64,000 bases of DNA. It comes from Lingula anatina (Eukaryota > Brachiopoda > Lingulata > Lingulida > Lingulidae). The notes under the pieces are model-generated. The model was not told the DNA's origin and did no database searches. It worked only from the letters and a program-made list of their open reading frames with translations. Each line of letters opens with the position of its first letter. Position 1 is the stretch's first letter. Below are positions 12,301 through 23,163 of the stretch, piece after piece. The translations under genes were made by a program, and so were the position numbers. The stretch lies in NCBI RefSeq assembly GCF_001039355.2, contig NW_019774069.1, positions 69,373-133,372 of the forward strand, given 5' to 3'.

Positions 12301-15300
12301 ATCCTCCATTGCATCTTGCTTGAACAGATCAGTAGCAGTATGGAAGTCTTCAAGCTCGGTTTTCAAGCGATGAAGTTCTTCCTTCAAGTTGTCATTTTCT
12401 TTTTTGGTGGTACCAAAGACATGTTGCAATTCCTTCAGTTCTTCTGTTTATCACATGGAATGTTTCAAATGGAAACATCATTACATGACTTGTCTGTACT
12501 TCTATTGTCACCAAATTTTTATATACACATAAGCTTTAAGAATCAATAGTTTCTTGCAGAATGTTTTTTGTCCAGTTAAAAGATTTAGGACATATACCAC
12601 TAAAGTTAAATCGAGTATGAGTGCACGTAGGTGAATATGTATGTGTGTGTATGAAAGGAGTACTTACTTTACGTGCTTTTGAGTTATTTTTATTTTCATA
12701 TTAAGCACATATTTTTTATTATTTATTTCTATAGACAAAATAAAAAAATATATATTTAAGAATCAATGCTTTAGGACCACTTGATAAAGTCCTATAAAAA
12801 TAAATGTTAAAGATACTGTAAATGTATATATTTTCAAAGGGGTTTTTATTGTTTTATGTCAGCACAAAGTAGCTGCATAATTAAATAAATAGATGCAAGA
12901 AAAAACTCATTTTCACTACATCTAGATGAAAAACCCTTACAATACCCTTAAGAAAAGATTTCATACAACTAAATTGACAATTCAAAGCAGATATATTATG
13001 GCTCTGCCTCAGTTTGTGTTAGATAACATGTGTTAACCTTATTCAAAGCAATCAATTTTAAATCTTTGAAAGTCCTGTACAATAAACATCACAAGATAGA
13101 GAGCAGAAGTTTAAGCTCCTATTAGTATTTAATTAATGATTGATACATGCACAAAAACATTACACTGCTTTACCCTCTTTCTTCTTAAACATGTCCATAA
13201 ACTGGGCCCTTTTTCGTCCAAACTCTGCTTCCTGTGCTTGCCGTGTTCTGGCCTGTTCTTCTTGGCTTTGCTCCATCTGTAATATCCTGGCACGAAGAGC
13301 CCCCACATCCACAGTATCTTTAAAAGCAATTAGAATGTGAAAAACATTTTTTCAAAAATGTAAGTAAACTGGAATTATTACCAGCATACAAGTCCAATGC
13401 AAAACTACATAGTCTCATTTAATGGTTTAAACTAATTTCCCAATAAAGACTTTGGGATTACAATGCTGTTTCATCTGATGAAGCAACATGATCTTGATGT
13501 ACTGTGCTTTCTGGGTTTCATGGCTTCTGGTTGCACAAAGTAGGTCAGAAATTGTCTGCCCCAAAACAAATTCTTGTCCAACCACGTGGGCCAAGCAACT
13601 TCTATACAATTCTATGCAGTTGTTTGATTTCTGCAGGTAAAAATCTTGTATCATGATTTGACCTGTTCTATGCATTCAGAAGTAGGGAGGTCAGATAACT
13701 TTTGGAAGTCAAATTGATTTCTGTCAAATTGGTGTTATCTGATAGAGCAATTCAAGAGCTTTCCAAAACTTCTTATTTTTTGAAAATCGAGCACACCAAT
13801 CAAAAGTTATTAAATTCACAAGAATGCAAGTTTGCCACAAAATTCTGAAAGTCTTGCATGCAAACATATGTAACAATGGAAGCCAAAAGTGTCACCCAAT
13901 TGCCAAATCAATTAAACAAAATTGGCATGACTTTCGAATGGAGTAAAATATTGATTTGAAATTTTAAGCCAGTTACACTATGCCAAGAGGAATCTGCCAA
14001 TATATAATTTTGTGGAATTTATCCATGATTTCCATGGCAACCATTGCTAAATGTCAATAAACATCAATACTTTTTTCGATATTTCAACTGTGATGCTTCA
14101 AAATCACTGTCCAAAGGCTACTTTTGGGGGAAAAAAAGATGCTAAAATTAGTAAATAAAATGTGTCATCAATGAAAACAAAAACAATGGCTTCTAATGTA
14201 TCTGTTGCTATGGAAACCAACATTATGATAGCTGTTGCTATGGTAACAGTTTGAACTAGAGGATCAGAGAGGCGATACCGCCTCTGGATATTGTACCACC
14301 AGCTGGAGTAAGCGCATTCTCATGGAAACCCCACCCCCAAAAAATGAACACCACCCCCAGTCTTGTGCTTCACAAGCTCTATGAAATGCAATAAACAAGA
14401 GTTCTCAAAATATGAAAAAAAATATATATATTTTACAAACATAACTGTTCAAAACAAGCAGCTGTTCAAATTGAGCTGTATTTTCCTAACACTGATCACT
14501 CCTGTGATTTTCTAGACAATAGGCCTATTGGTTTTCCTTGAAATGCGTTACAATAGGCCTATTGGTTTTCCTTGAAATGCGTTATCAGTATTGCATNTAT
14601 TATGGCTCTGCCTCAGTTTGTGTTAGATAACATGTGTTAACCTTATTCAAAGCAATCAATTTTAAATCTTTGAAAGTCCTGTACAATAAACATTACAAGA
14701 TAGAGAGCAGAAGTTTAAGCTCCTATTAGTATTTTTAAAATTAATGATTGATACATGCACAAAAACATTACACTGCTTTACCCTCTTTCTTCTTAAACAT
14801 GTCCATAAACTGGGCCCTTTTTCGTCCAAACTCTGCTTCCTGTGCTTGCCGTGTTCTGGCCTGTTCTTCTTGGCTTTGCTCCATCTGTAATATCCTGGCA
14901 CGAAGAGCCCCCACATCCACAGTATCTTTAAAAGCAATTAGAATGTGAAAAACATTTTTTCAAAAATGTAAGTAAACTGGAATTATTACCAGCATACAAG
15001 TCCAATGCAAAACTACATAGTCTCATTTAATGGTTTAAACTAATTTCCCAATAAAGACTTTGGGATTACAATGCTGTTTCATCTGATGAAGCAACATGAT
15101 TTTGATGTACTGTGCTTTCTGGGTTTCATGGCTTCTGGTTGCACAAAGTAGGTCAGAAATTGTCTGCCCCAAAACAAATTCTTGTCCAACCACGTGGGCC
15201 AAGCAACTTCTATACAATTCTATGCAGTAGTTTGATTTCTGCAGGTAAAAATCTTGTATCATGATTTGACCTGTTCTATGCATTCAGAAGTAGGGAGGTC

Positions 15301-18300
15301 AGATAACTTTTGGAAGTCAAATTGATTTCTGTCAAATTGGTGTTATCTGATAGAGCAATTCAAGAGCTTTCCAAAACATCTTATTTTTTGAAAATCGAGC
15401 ACACCAATCAAAAGTTATTAAATTTATAAGAATGCAAGTTTGCCACAAAATTTTGAAAGTCTTGCATGCAAACATATGTAACAATGGAAGCCAAAAGTGT
15501 CACCCAATTGCCAAATCAATTAAACAAAATTGGCATGACTTTCGAATGGAGTAAAATATTGATTTGAAATTTTAAGCCAGTTACACTATGCCAAGAGGAA
15601 TCTGCCAATATATAATTTTGTGGAATTTATCCATGATTTCCATGGCAACCATTGCTAAATGTCAATAAACATCAATACTTTTTTCGATATTTCAACTGTG
15701 ATGCTTCAAAATCACTGTCCAAAGGCTACTTTTGGGGGGAAAAAAGATGCTAAAATTAGTAAATAAAATGTGTCATCAATGAAAACAAAAACAATGGCTT
15801 CTAATGTATCTGTTGCTATGGAAACCAACATTATGATAGCTGTTGCTATGGTAACAGTTTGAATTATATTTTACACATTATCATGAATTTTTCAAGTGAA
15901 TAAGAAATGGAAGACACTCAATCTTTTGGTCACTCAATATATGAAATGAAGATGAATAATAGAAAAATACATAGGCACTGTTGCCTTGGCAACCAATGCT
16001 ACAACAGCAATTGCATATAGGATTGCATACATTAATTTTCAACTGAATATAAATGGAAAACACTCTTTTGGTACTCAATATATGAAAATAAGTTGAGTAA
16101 TAAATAAATACAAAGGCACTGTTGCCATGGCAACCAATATTACAATGGCAATCACAGATTTAAGTAGTGTAAAATGCCAGAATGTACAATGGAAATAATA
16201 TTTGATTTTGGTAAGTTATTATTTTTCCAAAAATATAACCTGATTTTGGTTACCATAGCAACTAGGTAGATAGAAACCAGTTCAATTTTTTTAAAGAGAC
16301 TGTCATCACATAATGTCAGTTTCAGGAATTTTTAACTCTTTTGTTTAAAAAACCTACCCTTGTTCACTTTAGCTTGATTGTCATTTCACCATTCCAGAGT
16401 TATTGCATTTACCACAGGACTATAAGGTTCCCTTTTTAAGTTCATTTATGAGTTCAAAGGTGAAAAAAGCATTAGGCCCATCGAGATCATATGTGATTTC
16501 ATGCTTTGTTTGAACAATGTTTTTGGATAGCTTTTCTACCCTGATGTCAGTTACATCATACCATTCTGGGATGTCCTTCGATGTTTCTTGACTCTTGTGT
16601 TGGATTCTTTTATTAACTAAAAGTTCAGTTCTTTAAGAAGTTTCTCCATCAGGACTACTTCTTGTTGACTTCCTTTTCAACCTTGCCTCCTTTAGTCTAG
16701 ACATTGAATTATCTTTTTGTTTCCTGGTAATTTCTTCTCGCCTTAAAACATCAGCGATTTGGAACACTGGTTCTATCTCCTAACCTACCACCACAGTATC
16801 AAAATCAATTTTTTTCTTTGCATTTTTTAAGATTTAATGAAACAATTTCCAAAAGATGGGCAGTCATTTCTGTAGAATTAAATTCTATTTTTTTTTTTTA
16901 CCCCTCAAAGTATGTGTTTTTTTTTAACATAGTAGTTTTCTGGTGCTGAGGAATTCAAAACAACATGGTGGTACTGAAGCTGGCAATATAATGCATCAAT
17001 TTTGTTTTTTTCATCTAAATCATTCAACTTTTCCTCTATCATTTTCTTTGAAGTCCATGGACCATCTTACACTTGGGTTTGCATGGCAATAGCAAATTTT
17101 TTCTGCTGTTTTTTCTCCCTGTCTTCTAACTATTTTTGTTTGCTCAAAGCTAGCCTAGCTATCCCAAGTTCTAGAAATTCAGCTCTTCTTTTTTGGTGGG
17201 TTAGTACATCAAATTCATCATCAGTTCTCTTCAGCAGGTTTTCATACATTTCATCCTTCTTAACTGCCACCACATCCTCCCCCAATGCACCTTCACCATT
17301 CATTAACTGACTAGAGTCTTTTGCAAATCGCTGCAGAGATAGCTGAAGCTGATGCAGATGTGGATTTATGTCAAGAACATGTTCATTGTCTCCATCAAGA
17401 CGAAAGTATGGGCCATTAATTAATTTAGACACAATGCCCAGTGCCTGCAAACCAGCAAGATAGATTTTGTTCTGGGCATCTTCAAGAACAGCCGATAAAA
17501 GTCTATTTTGCTTATGTTTATTTTGAATAAAATCACTAATGTGTTTCTGATGGTGATAAACTGCACCACCATTATAAAATCCTACATTGAACCTGTTGCC
17601 TTCAAGCTGGATAAGAAACAAACTTGCTCTAAGTTCATTTAAGTAGGACTTAAAGTCCTCTGAAACTCCAGCTTGTTGGTTTCCTCTTTTTTGAAATGCT
17701 GCACATGCAGTTCGAACAAGCCTGAATGCACCAGAATCACCAGCAACTGGCAGAGCAAATTTAGTTTTTCCATCTAGCACTGAGTTTTCAAATTGCAAGA
17801 GTTTTATTTGCTTCTTCTGCAAAACTAAGGAAAGGGTGTACTTTACAAAAGAAATTACCCATATCTGTCAATTTAGACTGATCCTCTTCTCCAAGCATGT
17901 CCCAATTTTCTACAACTTTAGGAATAACTTCTGATCTGAGATCAGCCAGCAGTTTATTGAACAAACCATTTGTTGCACATTGGTCACTCATTGTGTTCTT
18001 TATTGAGGCCACCAACAAATCTACCTTTTTCATTTACAGTATCTGTACCTGCATTACACCCAGAAATAGCTATTGCAATTTCAGAAACTCTCTCTTTCCA
18101 ACACTGCAAGATTGATTTTGCATCCTGATTTACAGTTTCAGTCAATCCTGCAGAGAGAGTTGTACCATCAGTTGAGGTTATTTAAAAGTTCTGGAAATGC
18201 CTGTGATACTTAGTGGTACCATCTCCATGAAGTGTGTTCTCAAGCACATTGTTCAAGTCCAGGTTCTGCAGCATTGCTTGGCCAACCTGTATGTCAGCAA

Positions 18301-20798
18301 GATGTCTAGCTTCAATGAGAAGTTGACACCTCAAGCCCTTAGATGGCAACCTCTGAATTTCTCTGTTTGTTAGTCGTTTTACAACAGTCTAAACAACTTC
18401 ATTCACTTTATTGACAGAAACATTCATACTGAGAAGCTCCATGATACAGAGTCTTATGTTATCATTAAAAATTCCATCATGGAATGTTTGGATTTCCTCA
18501 CTTTCTAATACTATCTGTAAGTAATCAAGTTCTTTTTGTTTAATTTTAAGTTCCTTTTCTTTTAACTCAACCTCTATTCTTTCTTGTTCAATGCCAGCTT
18601 TTAATTTATCAAAAGACTCTACTTCTTTATTGAGTGTCTTCTTCCGATAGTATTTTTTTTTCTGTAATTTTGCTTTTTCTTTTAGTAACTGCTTTATTTC
18701 GGCATCCTTGTCATCAGATATGGTTTTCTCCTGCTCTTTTTCTTTTTCTTTCTCATTCAAATCCTTCTGATGTTTTTTATCTTTGTCAGAGAGATCTTTT
18801 GAAAGTTTTCTAATTTTTGCTTTCTGCTTCTTATTAGTTTCTACTTTCCTGTTTACTTTTAAATTTAAGTACTTCACACTGGATTGATCTAGTTCTGTCC
18901 TGGCTTCTGCAAGTGATTTTTTGGTTTCTTCATATTCAGCTTGAATTATTGACATTTGCTTTTGAAGCTCAGCTTTTTTATCTTTTTCTGTATTATGCTC
19001 CTGAGACAATTTCGATAGAACATGACTAGCTGATGACAATGTGGTCTCATAGTCATCAGCTAGTTTTTCATTCTCATCATCAAGCCTTTCAATTTCATTT
19101 ACACTTGCTTCTTAGTTTCATTTCAAACTTGTATTTTGTTTTTTGACCGTGTGAAGCTCTTTCCTTATTTTTTTCTTCCTGGGAGTATCCTTTATTTCTT
19201 CAGATATGTACTGTGCTCTATTTCTTGGGTGCAAAAAGTCCTTATCTAAGTAAGTCTCTCTTTTTTACCTCTCAATAACAATGCAGAATCATGGACCAAT
19301 TTCAGTTTCCTGTAAATGGCTAAATCATGTATAGTACCTCTTCACTGTTATCAGGCATAAAATTAACTCTATATTTGTAAATAGCAGTCGTTTTAATAAT
19401 ATCCTTGTTTTGTGAACAATTCGAGTATTTTCCAGTTTGATACTCTGGTATCTCGAGCCTCTTTGGGTGCTGAAAGTACATGAGTTTTTTATCAGCAGAA
19501 CAGCTTGGTGCGTCCCCCATTTTGCCTGCGGTAAGATCAAAATCACAAATTTTCTAAAGGCTGTTCCAGCTACGTCTTAGCAAAAAATGACAAATATTAT
19601 AAATAACTAATTTAAAAAGAGAATTAGTTAAAATATCTAGGTAGGGGTTACAGAACTTTGCAAACTTCATTATTCAAACTCTAAAACGCGATTAAAAACT
19701 TAAAAAGCTAGCTGTGGCTGCTGTATTCGGTTATATTACCTTCTGTAACCCCTCACTCGAAAGGTTGGTTCATCCTCTACACGAATGTGTGGTCAAATCC
19801 ATGGAAATAGCACCCGGGACGCCGTACAAAGCTTTTAGAAAAATGCTGCGAAACGCACAGGTTGAACAAGATTCGTAAATGGTGGGAACAAGGAAGTGAA
19901 ATCACTGGCGATTTCTCGCGGTATTTCCATGGCTGGAGGTTTACAACGCAGAGATTATACATTGTTACAGATATTGTAAAAAAGCCCATTAAATTTACTT
20001 TCTAAATATATTTTTATATTTACCATAGGACCCAAATCTTGGAAGTTATGATGGAAAACACAGCAAGGTTAGATTTTTTCCAATTTCTGCTGTGTAAGTG
20101 GTGTGACCTGACCTCCCTAATGAGAAACATATAAATGCTGGGATAGCGCTAGCAATTTTTTTCGTTTAGCCAAATCACCATTTTTTTGTCAACTTGTTAT
20201 CAAAATGGTTATAATTTGACTAAAGCAAGTCAAATCGGGCCTTTTTTCTTTAGCCAATTTCAGTCAGTTTTAGCATTTGGCTAAATTGGCGAGTGTTAGC
20301 GCTACCCCAGAAATGGGAATACTAATGGGAATACTATCACATAAACTTTTGTGCTTTTTCTCTTCTTGTATTGATGCCTATGTATTTGAATGGCTTGTCT
20401 GGTATCAGAATGCCAATGAAGGCACTATAGATCTGCAGTGTTTTACAAATACTCTTGGGCTCTTCTGTCAGAAAGTGCCAGTGGTGTCTCTATCTCATCC
20501 CCTCTCCGCAGAGCTCTCTCTCTCTCTCTCTCAATTCATCACTGATCTAAATGGCAGGTGAAAATCAATTACCGGCTGATAAGAAACAGGGTAGGGTATG
20601 TCAGAAACTGACATATTTCCTTAGTTAAACGAAGGACGTATGTCGTGTCACTGTCTCTGTCAAGTCACTGTTGTCATCCGTGGCAATGCATCGAAATTCC
20701 ATCCGTAAAAGTTTTTATGTTTATACTATAACATACGCGTTTCTAAGCCTGTTCTTACCGTGCTCTGGTGTCCCGGGTGAGCTACTTTCGGTCTCCAT
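3318..20798 (-). CDS. RABEP1: Rabaptin-5 orthologue, 3' exons missing from the window
   Basis: Rab4/Rab5 effector that links GTPases to endosome fusion and recycling. The coding exons, in transcript order, are 20759-20798, 13174-13317, 12249-12443, 11750-11876, 11045-11138, 9985-10080, 9481-9570, 9044-9179, 6516-6674, 6208-6300, 5644-6000, 5287-5411, 4613-4834, 3805-3903, 3645-3683 and 3318-3419. Every junction is GT-AG and in phase, giving 706 codons. Stretches typical of rabaptin are visible: RTDLEMYTAVLNTQKSVLQ, LTWQMANDQFLESQRL, VSEREWLWLQDEV and GRPCDMCNNYEAQL. The protein is coiled coil around a disordered middle (exon 5644-6000). The start METESSSPG fits phase 1 into exon 2. The last exon seen ends in GTAAGA, so about 150-200 C-terminal residues, which carry the Rab5-binding part in vertebrates, lie beyond the window's left edge. 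Exon 2 has a second copy at 14782-14925. Confidence 0.93.
3955..4448. other. Assembly gap (494 N) inside a rabaptin intron
   Basis: A run of N lies between rabaptin exons 4613-4834 and 3805-3903. Both flanks read CTC followed by a poly-A tract, so the two contig ends look alike. The phases of the flanking exons match (0/0) and the protein reads through as expected for rabaptin, so no exon needs to be missing here. Confidence 0.95.
7480..8946 (+). CDS. Galactose 3-O-sulfotransferase, nested in a rabaptin intron
   Basis: Golgi enzyme family (GAL3ST1-4) that transfers sulfate from PAPS to the 3-OH of galactose on glycolipids or glycans. I propose two exons, 7480-7649 and 7836-8946. The donor is CCT|GTAAGT and the acceptor TTCAG|GACAG; the join is in phase and gives 426 residues, normal for the family. 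Exon 1 encodes a short basic N-terminus, one hydrophobic span (about residues 11-29) and a stem: a type II Golgi signal anchor. Exon 2 carries the 5'-phosphosulfate loop (HIAFIKIPKTASTTISNIFF), a conserved HHGSYNR-like region, the 3'-phosphate motif (CLREPFARFKSDYNY) and a C-terminal LISERLDESLVLLKRYL. The stop TGA is at 8944. The gene sits entirely in the rabaptin intron between exons 9044-9179 and 6516-6674, on the opposite strand. Which GAL3ST acceptor class it uses cannot be told. Confidence 0.9.
8947..9043 (+). other. Short 3' UTR of the sulfotransferase
   Basis: Only 97 bases separate the sulfotransferase stop from a rabaptin exon on the other strand. ATTAAA at 8992-8997 could be the poly(A) signal. 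If the transcript runs further it would overlap the rabaptin exon as antisense RNA. Confidence 0.35.
9580..9984. other. Rabaptin intron, no feature seen
   Basis: Intron between rabaptin exons 9985-10080 and 9481-9570. The open frames here are short and not supported. Confidence 0.5.
10081..11044. other. Rabaptin intron, AT-rich
   Basis: Strongly AT-rich intron with a short TA run near 10467-10481. No gene, RNA or full mobile element is visible. Confidence 0.5.
11506..11712. mobile_element. Possible MITE, terminal repeats CAGGGCTTTTCCCAG-like
   Basis: A stretch of about 207 bases starts CAGGGCTTTTCCCAG and ends CTGGGAAAACCCTT, imperfect inverted ends of 13-15 bases. It is less AT-rich than the surrounding intron and has no coding capacity. 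No clear target-site duplication, so the borders are tentative. Confidence 0.4.
12994..14255. repeat. 1.26-kb duplicated block, copy 1 (contains rabaptin exon 2)
   Basis: Near-identical to 14598-15863, differing by scattered single bases and a 4-base indel near 13124. It includes the whole 144-base rabaptin exon 2 (13174-13317) and flanking intron. The second copy begins immediately after a single N (14597), which suggests two haplotype contigs placed end to end rather than a real tandem duplication. Confidence 0.9.
14517..14584. repeat. Two perfect 34-bp tandem units
   Basis: A 34-base unit beginning CAATAGGCCTATTGG occurs twice in a row. It includes the palindrome AATAGGCCTATT. It lies in the 341-base segment between the two large copies that is not itself duplicated. 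Confidence 0.85.
14598..15863. repeat. 1.26-kb duplicated block, copy 2
   Basis: Second copy of 12994-14255, starting right after the N at 14597. It carries an intact second copy of rabaptin exon 2. The sequence then diverges from copy 1 after a shared GTTTGAA. Confidence 0.9.
14782..14925 (-). CDS. Second copy of rabaptin exon 2
   Basis: Identical in layout to 13174-13317, with acceptor and donor preserved and the frame open. The exon is phase 1-1 and 144 bases long, so including both copies would add 48 residues without breaking the frame. The adjacent single-N join makes an assembly artefact the likelier explanation. Confidence 0.7.
15880..16262. repeat. Degenerate ~150-bp tandem repeats with X-box-like palindromes
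   Basis: Two related units (about 15886-16020 and 16033-16160) share an AACACTC...CTCAATATATGAAA core and end in a palindrome. The palindromes are GTTGCCTTGGCAAC (15980-15993), GTTGCCATGGCAAC (16121-16134) and GTTACCATAGCAAC (16249-16262). Relatives GTTGCTATGGTAAC and GTTGCTATGGAAAC occur in both copies of the large duplication (14234, 14214; 15842, 15822). The perfect form matches the consensus RFX-factor X-box. Confidence 0.6.
16420..19520 (-). pseudogene. Decayed intronless gene of a mobile-element-like protein family
   Basis: About 1,030 codons without introns, inside rabaptin intron 1. In order it shows: ATG at 19520; a highly charged Lys/Glu coiled coil (about 19080-18450); LHGDGTTKYHRHFQNF near 18235-18185; MSDQCATNGLFN near 17990; MGNFFCKVH near 17870; LAGLQALGIVSKLINGPYF near 17440; and a C-terminal EWYDV...HEITYDLDG segment (16560-16440) that looks like a small SH3/Tudor-type barrel. 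From memory, similar proteins are multicopy and unannotated in marine invertebrate and fish genomes. Asp in DGTT and SDQ lie about 79 codons apart and might be part of a DDE-type catalytic set; this is inference. It is broken by an in-frame TAA at 18182-18184, a frameshift near 18025, another near 17800, and many stops between 17130 and 16560. No terminal repeats were found. Confidence 0.6.
20138..20310. mobile_element. 173-bp MITE with 5-bp target-site duplication
   Basis: Starts CTGGGATAGCGCTAGCA and ends with the inverse (TGTTAGCGCTACCCCAG). The imperfect inverted repeat extends through TTTAGCCAAAT/ATTTGGCTAAA. It is flanked on both sides by AAATG (20133-20137 and 20311-20315). No coding capacity. 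Confidence 0.75.
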
Positions 20799-21160
20799 AT
20801 CCTCCAGAAGAGCAAAAACAGCAAAACGATTATCTTATCTTAAATTTTTCTCTTCCTCTCCCCCACCATATTGAATATCAAAATGAGGTCGACTGATCAA
20901 TACCGCTTAAGTAAATTAAATTCTTTTACAATTTTTGCATTTGAAATTATTAAGCATTGCAAAAAAATCAGATAAATATGTCTTAGGGGACATTGAAGTA
21001 AAGTTTTCGTGATTTGCTGTGATTTTGACACTTCATAGTTAATCTACTTTTGATGTTGTAAGCGAACCGCGGAAAATGCCGGTGCCCTGGCTCTAGCTCA
21101 TTCAAACAGTATCACATCCAGTATCTGCCCACGACGTCGCTGTCCTGTTCGAAATTAAGT
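20799..21160 (-). promoter_or_regulatory. Probable rabaptin promoter and 5' UTR
   Basis: Lies just upstream of the first coding exon. It is locally richer in GC and CpG than its surroundings (for example CCGCGG near 21069 and GACGTCGC near 21133). No TATA box is evident. The transcription start is not known. Confidence 0.4.
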
Positions 21161-21460
21161 CTAGTTCAAACTATACAAGATAAATAAAATATAGCCTATA
21201 CGTTTAATGTATCGAGATACCGTGCACATTTTTGTTTTACTTTGGTTTCAGCTAGTCGTGGTTTTTATGATCAGCATATATATGTGTTTCAGTCATATTA
21301 ATCGAATTTCTGTGGTATTTTTCGGATACAATAGGGTATACTGTTTGGTCCTGAGATCAAACTACCGATTTGTATTTCTTTCTTTCTTTTTTCTCTTTTT
21401 TTTCGATGTTTTGTGTGATGAAAATACAAGTCGGTCTGAAAATTTTAATTAAAACATAAG

Positions 21461-22721
21461 CAGGGGCGGATTTGGGGGGAGGGGCGTCAGAGGGTTGATT
21501 TCTGAAAATAATCACACCAATGGTCCCCTCTTGAAATTAGAATTTTGACTAGCTGAATCATATAGTTTTAAACCCTACCAAAGTTCTAAACCCTACCCCT
21601 GATAAGCTCTAGACCATTCACACACAAAAAAAAAGACAAAATCTATTGATTAGTCGGTTACAAAAAACGTACTCGATCATTCAGTATGATTAATCTGACT
21701 ATTTTTTAAAAATTCCTTGTTTTTGGTTTCTATACATAAAATGTATAATGATTAATGCAATTCAGGGTCAGTCGATTTTTTTTTAAAATCTACACCCGTA
21801 TCCATATCAAACATGCAGTGATTACAGAATCTCCCCCAATCTTCACTAACACAATACATCATTATTCTACTGTGGCAATACCCAACCTCTTCAAAAGCTT
21901 ACCAGAGTAAATTCTACTTCCTTGGTCATGTTAATAAAAACGACCGCATATATTGTGATAATTTTTTTTAATGATGAGAAATATTGTGGACCAAATTCCA
22001 GCGAAGTTTGAAAATCCATGCACACACTTTGCACATTTAAATTGGCGCTATTTACAGGATTTCAGTGTTTTTGTCTTTTGAAGCTTTGATATGGTAGAAT
22101 TTTCCTTGTGGCGATTTCACTTAAAATGAGCTATATTTAACATATATAAATATGTATTTACATATATATATATGGACAATCTTAATGACTAGTTATTATT
22201 GGACTACATTTATTACCCTTTATTATATATCATCCAGATACCGAAACTGATTTTTTTCCTGCATCTAAGGGTGTATTCCCAGAGATTAAGATCGATCCAG
22301 AGATTAATATTTAGATCGGCCTAACTCCCTGGGGGTTCACGCTAAATTGCAGTCAGCCGAGCGCGCACCACAGTTAATTACTCCCTTACAGCTTTCAGTA
22401 GGTGGGGCAGATGCTTAAGCCAACTAAGCTGACAGTAATCTAGTGAGACTCCCCACAGGGATAGATCGATCTAAAATCTATGGAAATGGGGTCTAATTAT
22501 TCAATAATGAAGGGGGGTCAGGGGGATCCCCCCCCCCCTTCGTTTTATAGTCCTCTCTTGAAATTAGAATTTTGACTAGCTGAATCATATAGTTCTAAAC
22601 TGTACCAAATGGCACCGTTCCCCTCTAAAATACCAAAAACACGCCAAGTTGGAGGGGGGGGGAGGATCGGCTTCGCATCCACAGACCGCCCCCCCTTCAA
22701 GTAATCCTGGATCCGCCCCTG
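21461..22721. mobile_element. Nested short-element cluster bounded by CAGGGGCGGAT ends
   Basis: The left edge reads CAGGGGCGGATTTGGGG and the right edge is its inverse (GGATCCGCCCCTG), a terminal pattern common in hAT-like non-autonomous elements. The flanks do not share a clear 8-base duplication. A stretch of about 52 bases containing TTGAAATTAGAATTTTGACT is repeated at 21522-21573 and 22550-22600, so at least two related insertions are present. Another MITE (22267-22493) sits between them. G and C homopolymers near 22525 may be unreliable. Confidence 0.45.
22267..22493 (+). mobile_element. MITE of the AGATCGATC family, copy 1
   Basis: An inverted-repeat element of about 220 bases. Its left arm contains TAGATCGGCCTAACTCCCTGG and its right arm, inverted, contains TAGATCGATCTATCCCTGTG. 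The arms can pair over about 70 bases. It is present in reverse orientation at 43000-43200, and a diverged relative is at 54059-54315. Non-coding. Confidence 0.65.
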
Positions 22722-23163
22722 TAAAATATAGGCGTTTATATTTTTTCATGTAAAAGCATATGCAATGCAAAAGCATAGGCTGCATTCACATCGAGAAGAG
22801 CCGAGGCTCAACAAAGCCAAGATCTAAAAATGGCGGACGTACATAAAAGGAAAACCGCCTAATCTTTTAATAGTCTCTCCGCCTCTCGCACGCCTCCCAC
22901 CCTTGCGGGAGTACAGTCATTAAATCTCGGCTCCATTGGCCCAGAAACTACCTAAGAAAATTTAAGTACGCATGCTCATTGATCTTGGGTCAGCTGACAT
23001 TATCTCCGTAGATAGCCAATTCATTGCTGCTGTATGGGCCAATTCATTCCTTTTTCATCTCTGTTTTGAAAGATAATAAAACAGAAGAGCTTTTTTCCTT
23101 CGATCACCTCCAACGGCCATATGCTAGCTTTCTTCACCTCGAGTTTAATTGATGAGCATGCGN

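Noticed and set aside
13427-13675. 82-residue minus-strand frame, repeated at 15035-15283
   Set aside because: Repeated only because the whole 1.26-kb block is duplicated; no codon bias or family resemblance.
17002-17310. Plus-strand frame of 102 residues
   Set aside because: Antisense shadow of the decayed mobile-element-like gene on the minus strand.
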